In this document: positions 22,655 to 30,463 of the stretch, piece after piece
How the letters are laid out: each line of letters starts with the position of its first letter
Numbering within the stretch: position 1 is the first letter of the stretch
DNA from: Rathayibacter sp. VKM Ac-2759
GTDB lineage: Bacteria > Actinomycetota > Actinomycetes > Actinomycetales > Microbacteriaceae
Direction: 5' to 3'
Assembly (NCBI RefSeq): GCF_009834225.1
Contig: NZ_CP047177.1
Coordinates: forward strand, 62,001-126,000
DNA length: 64,000 nucleotides
Notes under the pieces: generated by a model
The model's database searches: none
What the model saw: only the letters and a program-made list of their open reading frames with translations
What the model was told of the DNA's origin: nothing
Program-made: the position numbers and the translations under genes

Positions 22655-24898
22655 GTGAACCGCCGATCGGATCGCAACTCGCGGACAAGATCCACCGTTC
22701 TATCGACTCTGCTCTGGCTCGCGATGATCGCGGCCGCGTCCGGTGCTGGTCGGCTGCTGGATGGGTGGGGCTGGTTGGTGCAGCTCGCTTTCGCGGTCGG
22801 CGTCACCCTCGCGGTCCCGGCCGGGGCTCGAGCGCTCCGGGCGCATCCGGTGCTTCCGCCGGTCTTGGCGAGCGTGACTGCCGTCGCCGTCATCACCGCG
22901 ATGTTCGTCCCTGCTCGTGCCCTGCTCTTTCTCGTCCCTACGGTCGGCTCGGTGCAAGATGCGCAGCTGCTTGCTGAGGCAGGTTTCGCCTCGATTGCTC
23001 AGCAGGGCCTGCCGGCCGTTGCTGATACCGGCATCGTCTTCCTTCTCGTCGGTGGGGTCGTGGTGCTCGCCTGGGCGAGCGACCTCTTTGCATTCTCGGT
23101 GCGCCTGCCCGCGTTGGCGGGCGTTTTTCCGGCTGTGCTGCTCGCGGTTCCAGCGGTGATTGATCCTGCGGAGGTGTCCTGGGCGAGCCTGGTCGTGACG
23201 GGTCTTCTCTATGCGGCGATTCTCGCTGTGAGCGCCCGCCCCGAGCGCAGGTATCGGCTCACGCTCGCCTCGGCCGCGCCTTCCGTGGCCGTTGCCGGCG
23301 TGGTGGTGCTCGCGGCAGCGGCCCTCTCGGGCTCGGCAGCCGGATACATGCGCACGTCAGCATCCTCGGACATCTCGGGAACGCTGTTCAACGGATCGAT
23401 CAACCCGGTTGTCGCACTGGGCGCTGATCTCCGTCAACCGAACCCCGTGACCGTCCTCCGCTACGCAACCGACTCCGATCTGCCGGTCTATCTGCGGGTG
23501 CTCACCGTCTCTGACTTCGAGGGCGAGAACTGGGCGCCGAGCGACACGGAGGAGACCTCGCCGATCGACGCGCCGATCACTCCGGAGGGCCTGACGGAGA
23601 GCGTCCCGCGCACCACGGAGCAGGTCGAAGTGTCCATCGAGACTCTGCGGAGCCAGTGGCTTCCCGTCCCGTATCCGGTCGCCTCACTCGAGGGCGTCGG
23701 TGATGGCTGGCTGCAGGATGTGCAGGACGGATCCATTCGCGGCGACACGACTACTCGTGCAGGCGACGAGTACCAAGTCCAGGCCCTGCGCCTCGATCCG
23801 GATCCGCAACAACTCCTCAACGCCCCGGCTCCGTCCGGATTTGATCGATACCTTTCCCTCCCGGGCGACGTGCCCGAGATCGTGGGCACCACGGCTGTGG
23901 AGGTGACGGCCGATGACACGAACGCCTACGACCAGGCGCGGTCGCTGCAGTCCTTCTTCCGCTCCTCGGAGTTCACTTACTCGGAGGACACTCCGGCAGA
24001 GGAAGGCTACGACGGCGATGGAGTCGGTGTGCTGGAGGATTTCCTGAGGGTTCGTGAGGGATATTGCGTGCATTTCGCGTCGGCGATGGCCGTGATGGCG
24101 CGCGAGCTCGGCATCCCCTCGCGACTTGCGATCGGTTATCAGCCGGGCTCTGTCGTTCCGTCGCAAGGTACTGACTTGACCACCTACCGTGTGATGTCCT
24201 CTGATCTGCATTCCTGGCCGGAGCTCTACTTCGAAGGCGTCGGCTGGCTGCCCTTCGAGCCGACCCCCAGCCGTGGTGCGCCCGCGTCCTACACGCTCCC
24301 GGGAGCGACATCGGCTACCAGCTCGAGCACGCCGGGCGCTGCCGCCGCGCCCGCGCCGAGCGCTACTCCGCAAGCCAGCGCCGCGCCCGCCGCGACGGCA
24401 CCGGCCTCCTCCGTTGCAGGAGAAGCCGGCGGAACGGCAGGGACACCCTCAACGCCGGCGGTTGCCGCCTGGGTCTTGCTCGCACTGCTCTTGCTTGCGC
24501 CGTGGCTGCTGCGGATCGACCAACGCGCCGCCAGGCGGCGGGCGGCGGCGGCAGGGTCGACGGAGGCTGCGTGGTCGGAGGTCCTCGCGAGCGCGCGGGA
24601 CCTGGACGTCCCGGTCAAGGAACACAGCACCCTTCGCGTCCAGGAGGGCTTCGTCGCGGACGCGATCAAGGGGGATGAGCAGGCTCGCGACGAACTCCGC
24701 AGGCTCCGCCGGGCGCTCGAACGGGTGCGCTACGCGCCGGAGGCGGACGATGGCTGCACCACATGGGAGGCCGCCTCACGCGTCGTCGCCGCGCTGCGCG
24801 CGGACGCAGGTGTGCGACACCGGCTCTTCGCCGCTTTCGTCCCGAGATCGACTCTCGGAATGCTCACGCGGATCCGGCGCCCCAGAACCGACCTGTGA
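22655..24898 (+). CDS. TgpA-like transmembrane transglutaminase-domain protein
   Basis: This is a membrane protein of about 747 residues. The first 220 residues hold several helices. An outer domain follows with the transglutaminase core: REGYCVHFASAMAVMAREL carries the catalytic cysteine, and SSDLHSWPELYFEGVGWLPF the histidine. A low-complexity alanine/proline linker, one helix and a cytoplasmic DUF4129-like tail complete the TgpA layout. The family usually lies with MoxR ATPase and DUF58 genes; neither is present here. I chose GTG 22655, which overlaps the stop of a 29-codon ORF. It may act on surface proteins; the substrate is unknown. Confidence 0.82.
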   Translation: MNRRSDRNSRTRSTVLSTLLWLAMIAAASGAGRLLDGWGWLVQLAFAVGVTLAVPAGARALRAHPVLPPVLASVTAVAVITAMFVPARALLFLVPTVGSVQDAQLLAEAGFASIAQQGLPAVADTGIVFLLVGGVVVLAWASDLFAFSVRLPALAGVFPAVLLAVPAVIDPAEVSWASLVVTGLLYAAILAVSARPERRYRLTLASAAPSVAVAGVVVLAAAALSGSAAGYMRTSASSDISGTLFNGSINPVVALGADLRQPNPVTVLRYATDSDLPVYLRVLTVSDFEGENWAPSDTEETSPIDAPITPEGLTESVPRTTEQVEVSIETLRSQWLPVPYPVASLEGVGDGWLQDVQDGSIRGDTTTRAGDEYQVQALRLDPDPQQLLNAPAPSGFDRYLSLPGDVPEIVGTTAVEVTADDTNAYDQARSLQSFFRSSEFTYSEDTPAEEGYDGDGVGVLEDFLRVREGYCVHFASAMAVMARELGIPSRLAIGYQPGSVVPSQGTDLTTYRVMSSDLHSWPELYFEGVGWLPFEPTPSRGAPASYTLPGATSATSSSTPGAAAAPAPSATPQASAAPAATAPASSVAGEAGGTAGTPSTPAVAAWVLLALLLLAPWLLRIDQRAARRRAAAAGSTEAAWSEVLASARDLDVPVKEHSTLRVQEGFVADAIKGDEQARDELRRLRRALERVRYAPEADDGCTTWEAASRVVAALRADAGVRHRLFAAFVPRSTLGMLTRIRRPRTDL

Positions 24899-24974
24899 TC
24901 ACGAGTGACGGTGGAGTCTCCTTCTCTTGACGTTCACGCGCAACGGCTGGGGAGAACCCAGCGCGTTGAGTCGC

Positions 24975-25003
24975 GTTCACCCGGCAGGCGTCTGCTGTCC
25001 ACT
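24975..25003 (+). promoter_or_regulatory. Possible PHO-box-like repeat before alkaline phosphatase
   Basis: GTTCACC at 24975 and GTCCACT at 24997 are 22 bp apart, twice the 11-bp spacing of actinobacterial PhoP direct repeats. They lie about 70-100 bp upstream of the alkaline phosphatase start. Phosphate-starvation control is plausible but unproven. Confidence 0.35.
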
Positions 25004-25073
25004 CGTGAGACTCCGTGGCGGAGTGACCTGGAGGTGGTCTGTTTGGGCCAAGAATCTTCAGGGAGTTCACGAC

Positions 25074-26822
25074 GTGACACGACTCTTCCGCTCCGCGAAC
25101 CGCGGGCGCTCCGCGGTGGCCCTCACGGCCGCCGCTCTGATCTGCGGAGCGGCCCTCGCCGCTCCCAGCATCGCCACCGCTGCCGGCTCCGCTGACCTCT
25201 CAGCCACCGGTGGCGCCGCCCGCATCTCCCCGGTCGACGCCGACCTCTCCGATTCGCTCCGCGCCGAGATCAAGGAGCAGGATGCGAAGAACGTCATCCT
25301 CCTCATCGGCGACGGCATGGGCGACTCCGAGATCACCGTGGCCCGCAACTACCAGTACGGCGCGGCCGGCCGCTTCCCGGGCATCGACGCCCTCCCGATC
25401 ACCGGTCAGTACACGACCTACTCGCTCTACCGCGCCGACGACCCCGCCACCGGTGCGGTCAAGGGCGCCCCGGACTACGTGCCCGACTCCGCCGCCACCG
25501 GCAGCGCCTGGGCGACCGGCACCAAGACCTACGACAACGCGGTCTCGGTCGATATCGACCAGAACCGGAAGGACACCCTGCTGGAGATCGCGAAGGCGAA
25601 CGGACTGAAGACCGGCAACGTGACCACGTCCGAGATCCAGGACGCGACGCCCGCTGTGCAGGCCGCGCACGTGGACGCGCGCAGCTGCTACGGGCCCGAC
25701 AGCGCAAGCTGCGGGAACGACGCGCTCGAGAACGGTGGACTCGGCTCGATCAGTGAGCAGATCCTCGGCACTCGCGCCGACCTGACCCTTGGTGGTGGCT
25801 CGGCAAGCTTCGGTCAGACCGCGAAGGCCGGCGACTGGGCCGGTCAGACTTTGTTCCAGCAGGCGGATGAGCGCGGCTATCAGGTGCTCGGCGATGCGAC
25901 CACCGCCGGCACGGCCGCCCAGCTCGAAGCCCTCACCGTCGCCGACCAGGACGCTCCCGTCCTCGGTCTCTTCGGCTCGGGCAACCTGCCCGTCCGCTAC
26001 GCGCCGACCCCCGCCACTGTCGGAGGCGGCGACGCCGCTCCGCAGACCTGCGTCGCCAACCCGACGCGCCCCGCGGACCAGCCCACTCTTCGCTCGATGA
26101 CCGAGAAGGCGATCGACCTACTCGACACCGGCGACAAGGGCTTCTTCCTCCAGGTCGAGGGCGCCAGCATCGACAAGCAGGACCACGCCGCGAACGCTTG
26201 CGGTCAGATCGGTGAGACCGTCGACCTCGACGAGGCCGTTCAGGCCGCTCTCGCCTTCGCGAAGGCCGACGGCAACACGCTCGTCATCGTCACCGCCGAC
26301 CACGCCCACACCAGCCAGATCGTGGACAGCACGCCCCCCACGTCGCTCAGCACCGCGCTGAAGACCGCTGACGGCAGCACGATGAAGGTCTCGTACGGCA
26401 CGGGCGCCGAGGGCAGCTCGCAGCAGCACACCGGCTCGCAGCTGCGCATCGCCGGCTACGGACCCGGCGCGGCCAACGTCGCCGGCCTCACCGACCAGAC
26501 CGACACGTTCTTCACCATCTCGAACGCGCTGGGCCTGGACCGCGACGTCGACTCGCTGAGCTTCAACGCGACCGCCGAGCTCTCGGGCACTACGTTCGCG
26601 CCCGGCGAGAAGATCACCCTGACCGCGAAGGATTTCAACGGCGACACTCAGCTGGTCGGCTCCGCTCCGATGTTCACGGAGCGCACCGCGACGCAGGATC
26701 TCGTCGACGGAGGCCTCGTCGTCTCCGCGAAGGCGCCCACCACCCCCGGCGACTACACCGTCACGGTGACCGGCGCCCAGACCGGCAAGGCCATCTCACT
26801 GCCGTTCACGGTCACCAAGTAG
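25074..26822 (+). CDS. phoA: Secreted alkaline phosphatase
   Basis: This enzyme hydrolyses phosphate monoesters outside the cell. The 582-residue protein has a signal ([21 protein letters not shown]). The metal-binding IGDGMGDSE follows, and [13 protein letters not shown] contains the catalytic serine, S139. [16 protein letters not shown] and [10 protein letters not shown] supply further metal ligands. The last 100 residues look like an immunoglobulin-type beta domain. I chose GTG 25074, with AGGGAG upstream; the frame extends further but without a start signal. A PHO-box-like repeat precedes it and a strong terminator follows. Confidence 0.9.
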   Translation: MTRLFRSANRGRSAVALTAAALICGAALAAPSIATAAGSADLSATGGAARISPVDADLSDSLRAEIKEQDAKNVILLIGDGMGDSEITVARNYQYGAAGRFPGIDALPITGQYTTYSLYRADDPATGAVKGAPDYVPDSAATGSAWATGTKTYDNAVSVDIDQNRKDTLLEIAKANGLKTGNVTTSEIQDATPAVQAAHVDARSCYGPDSASCGNDALENGGLGSISEQILGTRADLTLGGGSASFGQTAKAGDWAGQTLFQQADERGYQVLGDATTAGTAAQLEALTVADQDAPVLGLFGSGNLPVRYAPTPATVGGGDAAPQTCVANPTRPADQPTLRSMTEKAIDLLDTGDKGFFLQVEGASIDKQDHAANACGQIGETVDLDEAVQAALAFAKADGNTLVIVTADHAHTSQIVDSTPPTSLSTALKTADGSTMKVSYGTGAEGSSQQHTGSQLRIAGYGPGAANVAGLTDQTDTFFTISNALGLDRDVDSLSFNATAELSGTTFAPGEKITLTAKDFNGDTQLVGSAPMFTERTATQDLVDGGLVVSAKAPTTPGDYTVTVTGAQTGKAISLPFTVTK

Positions 26823-26867
26823 ATCCGCGCGCGCCGCTTCTTCACTACTGAAGAGCGATGACGCAGG

Positions 26868-26893
26868 AAGGGCCGCCCCTCGGGGCGGCCCTT
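26868..26893 (+). terminator. Terminator after alkaline phosphatase
   Basis: AAGGGCCGCCCC and GGGGCGGCCCTT pair across a two-base centre and run into TTT on the plus strand. It separates phoA from the convergent lspA copy and may stop both. Confidence 0.85.
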
Positions 26894-26940
26894 TCTCGTG
26901 TACGTGGACAGCAGATGGGAGAAGGTGTTCGGGTCTGCTG

Positions 26941-27483
26941 TCACCGCGTGTTGCGATCCGGTGCTGCAGGTGTGGCTCGGATACCACTCATCGGTGAGGA
27001 GGTCATCGCCCAGGCGATGAAGCCGCAGGTGGTGAAGATGTCCGCGACGTTGAAGATGGAGAACCATTCGACGGCGAGAAAGTCGATGACTTCGCCGGTC
27101 AGCGGACCGTTCTGCGCGCGGGAGATGCGATCCCACAGATTTCCGAGCGCGCCGCCGGCCACGACCGCCAGAAAGACGGTGCCCGGCAGTGAGGAGCGTC
27201 GGATCAGCCTGAGCGCGATCCACACGCAGAGCGCGCTGATGATCAGCATGAGGCCGATGACGAGCGGCGCTCCGACGTCGGCGCCGATTCCGAAGGCCAC
27301 TCCGGGGTTGAAGTGCAGCTCGAGACTGAAGCCGGGCGCAAAGGGGATCACGCTGCCGTCGGAGAGCGAGTCGAGCGCCCAGATTTTTGTGGCCCTATCG
27401 ATGGCGAAGGCCCCGACAAGAGCTGCAGCGACGAGGACGATCCGCCCGACGCCAGGCGCGGCAGTAGTGGTGGGTGTCTGCAT
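26941..27483 (-). CDS. lspA: Lipoprotein signal peptidase (copy 2)
   Basis: This second LspA has 180 residues and the same catalytic plan as copy 1: NPGVAFGIG, then GEVIDFLAVEW and FNVADIFTTCG with the two aspartates. Four hydrophobic helices are present. It starts at ATG 27483, 66 bp after the resB stop on the same strand, so the two may be co-transcribed. The two copies differ enough to have distinct histories. Together with Lnt at 37225-38823 they give the element its own lipoprotein processing. Confidence 0.93.
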   Translation of the reverse strand: MQTPTTTAAPGVGRIVLVAAALVGAFAIDRATKIWALDSLSDGSVIPFAPGFSLELHFNPGVAFGIGADVGAPLVIGLMLIISALCVWIALRLIRRSSLPGTVFLAVVAGGALGNLWDRISRAQNGPLTGEVIDFLAVEWFSIFNVADIFTTCGFIAWAMTSSPMSGIRATPAAPDRNTR

Positions 27484-27549
27484 GTCAGGCGCATCCTGTG
27501 CTGTTCGAGGACCGGCAGGTCATGGGTCGGAGCGTGATCGGTTCGGGGG

Positions 27550-29253
27550 TCATGGTTCTCGATTCGGTCCGGTGAGGTGCGTGCGAGCGAGCTCGGCGAC
27601 TGCATGCGCCAGATGAGGGTCTTCTCCGCGGGCGAGTCCTGCGTACTCCACAAGGACGGTGCCGTCGTCCTGCGCTGTCGCTTTCACCCATACGCGGCGG
27701 CGAGCGACGAAGAGCGAGGTGAGAAGACCGGCGACGATGAGGATGGAGAAGACGAGGACCCAGGATTCCGTCGGGTCCGCGTTGATGTCGAACGACGCGA
27801 AACGCAGGACACTCTCACCGCCAGTGGCCGCGGAATCGGCGGCGTCGAACGAGATACTGCCCAGGCCCCCGGGGAGCTCGGCTGTCTCTCCGGGTTGCAG
27901 GCGGAGGGAGGCCGTGCCGGTGGATCCGCCGGTGACCCGGGTCAGGTCATCCGTGTTCAGCGTGTAGACGGACGCGGGGATCCCGCCGTCGAGGCCAAGG
28001 TCACCGGTGAAGACGTCGAGGGAGAGCACGGGCAGGACGAGGTCGGGATAGTTAGAGGTGGAAGCGCCGGACGGCAGCTCCGCTTCGCTGGGATAGAAGA
28101 ACCCGGTCATGCCGACCTGGGTCGCGAGCCCGTCGGGGACTTTGACGACACCGATGGAGGTCATGTTCGAGTCCTGCGGCAGGAACGGGACGGGCTCCGA
28201 GAAAACGATCCGTCCGCCGGGATCTCGCATCGTGATGGTCGGGGCGTACCCGTTGCCGAGAAGGTAGATGTTGCTGCGTCCGACGGAGATCGGTTCGTTG
28301 ACCTTGATCCTCGACGACTCTGCATCGGAGGGACCCAGTCTTGTGCTCACGGAGGCGGTGAAATCGATCGGCTGCCCCAGGGCGCTGCGATTCTCTTCCT
28401 CGTAGGTGACGGACAGATCCTCCAGCTTGAGAGTGAAGGGGTCCAGTTGCTCGGGAACGAAGAACCGGCCCGGGTTGAAGGAGTCGTACGAGGCGAGGGT
28501 GTTCGAGAGGGACTGGCCCTCCACGATCACCCGCTGGCCGGCGTACCCGAAGCCGCCGCCGAAGCCCACGCACACGAGAAGGCCGACCAAAGAGAGGTGG
28601 AAGACGAGGTTTCCCGTCTCGCGCAGGTAGCCGCGCTCCGCCGCGACGCTCGCGACCACGCGACCGTGTCGCTCCGTGTCGTAGCGGGCGGTGCGGTATC
28701 CCGCCTTCCTCAGCCTCACCTGCGCTGAGGTGATGGACTCACCGGCCGTCGGCTCCTCCACGACAGCAGTGCGGTAACCCACGAGACGTTCAAGTCGCAC
28801 GGGAGTCTTGGGTGGGAGCGCGCGCAGAGCAGCCACGTGGTGCTTCGTTCGAGGGATGACGCAGCCGATGAGAGAGACGAAGAGAAGAAGGTAGATGCTG
28901 GAGAACCAGATCGACGTGTAGGTGTCGAACGCCTGCACCTTCTCCAGCAGCGGTGCGATGTCGGGGTTGTTGATGAAGTACTGCGCAACACCGTTCGGGT
29001 CCGATGAACGCTGCGGCACCAACGACCCCGGGATCGAGGCGATCGCGAGCAGCAGGAGCAGGAACAGCGCGGTCCGCATGCTGGTCAGTTGCCGCCAGAC
29101 CCAGCGGATCCACCCCACCGGACCGAGCCTGGGCTCACGTATCTCGCCGCGGTCCTCAGCGACCGCGTCGATGTGATCCGCAGGCCGGCTCGGGCCCACA
29201 GCCAAGCCCGCCTCAGCATCAGAACGGCTGCGGGACGATGCGCTGTCGGTCAT
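27550..29253 (-). CDS. resB: ResB-like cytochrome c biogenesis protein
   Basis: ResB works with CcsA (ResC) to carry haem across the membrane for cytochrome c assembly. This 567-residue protein has the expected helices: RTALFLLLLLAIASIPGSLVPQ, IWFSSIYLLLFVSLIGC, LVFHLSLVGLLVCVGFGGG and a C-terminal WVLVFSILIVAGLL. A large outer domain lies between them. No ccsA gene is in the window, although CcdA and TlpA-like partners are encoded at 11-12.5 kb and 43-44.5 kb. It starts at ATG 29253, downstream of a zinc-finger gene. Confidence 0.88.
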   Translation of the reverse strand: MTDSASSRSRSDAEAGLAVGPSRPADHIDAVAEDRGEIREPRLGPVGWIRWVWRQLTSMRTALFLLLLLAIASIPGSLVPQRSSDPNGVAQYFINNPDIAPLLEKVQAFDTYTSIWFSSIYLLLFVSLIGCVIPRTKHHVAALRALPPKTPVRLERLVGYRTAVVEEPTAGESITSAQVRLRKAGYRTARYDTERHGRVVASVAAERGYLRETGNLVFHLSLVGLLVCVGFGGGFGYAGQRVIVEGQSLSNTLASYDSFNPGRFFVPEQLDPFTLKLEDLSVTYEEENRSALGQPIDFTASVSTRLGPSDAESSRIKVNEPISVGRSNIYLLGNGYAPTITMRDPGGRIVFSEPVPFLPQDSNMTSIGVVKVPDGLATQVGMTGFFYPSEAELPSGASTSNYPDLVLPVLSLDVFTGDLGLDGGIPASVYTLNTDDLTRVTGGSTGTASLRLQPGETAELPGGLGSISFDAADSAATGGESVLRFASFDINADPTESWVLVFSILIVAGLLTSLFVARRRVWVKATAQDDGTVLVEYAGLARGEDPHLAHAVAELARTHLTGPNREP

Positions 29254-29285
29254 TTGACCGGCTCCTCAAGTGGATCGGGGGTCGG

Positions 29286-29612
29286 TCAGTCGAAGAGGTT
29301 GCTCAACCAGCTCTCGCGACCACGGCGGCGCCCGTCACCCTGGTCCCCGCGTCCGTGATCACGATCGCGGTCGCCCCCATGCCCTCGATCCCGGTCGCTG
29401 CCGTGTCCGCGATCACCGCGATCATGATCGTCGCGGCGCGACGGTGTGCCGTACGGCTGGCGGGCGTCGTCAGATGAGGCGACGGACCGTTCGATGATCT
29501 TGTCGATTTCACCGCGGTCCAGCCACACACCGCGGCATTGCGGGCAGTAGTCGATCTCGATGCCGGAGCGCTCGGAGATGACGAGGGTCGTGTTGTCGAG
29601 GGGGCACTGCAT
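29286..29612 (-). CDS. zf-TFIIB-type zinc-ribbon protein
   Basis: The protein of 108 residues begins MQCPLDNTTLVI and has IEIDYCPQCRGVWLDRGEIDKI. That gives one lone cysteine and a CxxC pair, the pattern of the TFIIB-like zinc ribbon used by many small bacterial proteins. The rest is a low-complexity tail of RDHDRGDRGHG type, highly charged and probably disordered, ending ESWLSNLF. Its role is unknown. It lies 32 bp upstream of resB and downstream of a small membrane gene, in one minus-strand run. Confidence 0.75.
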   Translation of the reverse strand: MQCPLDNTTLVISERSGIEIDYCPQCRGVWLDRGEIDKIIERSVASSDDARQPYGTPSRRDDHDRGDRGHGSDRDRGHGGDRDRDHGRGDQGDGRRRGRESWLSNLFD

Positions 29613-29642
29613 GGGAAGCCTTTCGCCGAGAGGGGTGAGGGT

Positions 29643-30062
29643 TCAGTCGTTGACGGGCACGCGGATGATGAGCCCAGCGGCGACAGCGATGCCGATACCG
29701 ACCAGGTGCAGTGACGACCAGATGACGTCGAGGAAGGTGAAGGGGAGGATGGGGTTCCACAGCACGACCATCGGTGCGAGCCCGATCAGCCACCACCAGG
29801 CGCGGGCTTGGATCGCGAACCACGACATCACCGCCGCGAGGATCGCGACGGTGTAGAGCACGAAGATGTACTCCTCGGTGCCCACGAGTGCCAGCCCGGC
29901 GAGCAGCACGATCGCGAGGATGATTCCCGGCGCCAGAGCCATCTTCGCCCTGCTGCGATCCGGGTATCGAGAGGCCGCAGCTCGAGAAGGCGTTCGCCCC
30001 TGGTGGGAGCGGGGAGCGGGCCCTCGTCCGGTGCGGCGCCGGCTCTTCGATGGTCGGCTCAT
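29643..30062 (-). CDS. DUF6804-like membrane protein
   Basis: The 139-residue protein has a basic N-terminus followed by four helices. The segment RAWWWLIGLAPMVVLWNPILPF is typical of DUF6804-like small membrane proteins, whose role is unknown. It starts at ATG 30062 and is divergent from the CmtR-type regulator, with an inverted repeat in the 47-bp gap. It may thus share metal control, but no metal ligands are evident. Confidence 0.6.
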   Translation of the reverse strand: MSRPSKSRRRTGRGPAPRSHQGRTPSRAAASRYPDRSRAKMALAPGIILAIVLLAGLALVGTEEYIFVLYTVAILAAVMSWFAIQARAWWWLIGLAPMVVLWNPILPFTFLDVIWSSLHLVGIGIAVAAGLIIRVPVND

Positions 30063-30085
30063 CTGCCGATCATACGATCATTCGA

Positions 30086-30108
30086 CACTGACCGCTGTAA
30101 GGTCAGTG
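30086..30108. promoter_or_regulatory. Operator of the second CmtR-type regulator
   Basis: A perfect 8-bp inverted repeat, CACTGACC-GCTGTAA-GGTCAGTG, ends one base before the ATG at 30110. Its position and symmetry suit autorepression by the ArsR-family product and perhaps control of the divergent DUF6804-like gene. Confidence 0.65.
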
Positions 30109-30109
30109 C

Positions 30110-30463
30110 ATGCTGACTATTGCTTCGCGTCTCGACGTCATGAATCGGTTGGGCCGAGCGATGGCGGATCCCACTCGTTCCCGGATCCTGCTGTCGCTCA
30201 TCGAGCAGCCGGGTCATCCGGGAGAGCTGGCGGAGGCTCTGGGGTTGACCCGTTCTAACGTGTCGAACCATCTGACGTGTCTGCGTGGGTGCGGAATCGT
30301 CGCAGCGATCCCGGAGGGCCGCAGCACGAGATACGAGATCGCGGATCCTCACCTCTCGAAGGCACTGATGGTGATGCTCGACGTCGTACTCGCTGTGGAA
30401 GACGGTGCAGGGTGCACGGACGAGAACTGCGACGTCCCGATGTGCTGCGAGGTGAACGCGTGA
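30110..30463 (+). CDS. CmtR-type ArsR repressor (second copy)
   Basis: The 117-residue winged-helix protein has cysteines at 57, 61 and 102, exactly the positions of the CmtR Cd/Pb site (NHLTCLRGCGIV and GAGCTDENC). Three further cysteines (NCDVPMCCEV) lie in the tail and might add a site. The stop overlaps the GTG of the ATPase by four bases. It is distinct from the regulator at 9545-9940 and probably senses a similar metal for the neighbouring pump. Confidence 0.88.
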   Translation: MLTIASRLDVMNRLGRAMADPTRSRILLSLIEQPGHPGELAEALGLTRSNVSNHLTCLRGCGIVAAIPEGRSTRYEIADPHLSKALMVMLDVVLAVEDGAGCTDENCDVPMCCEVNA

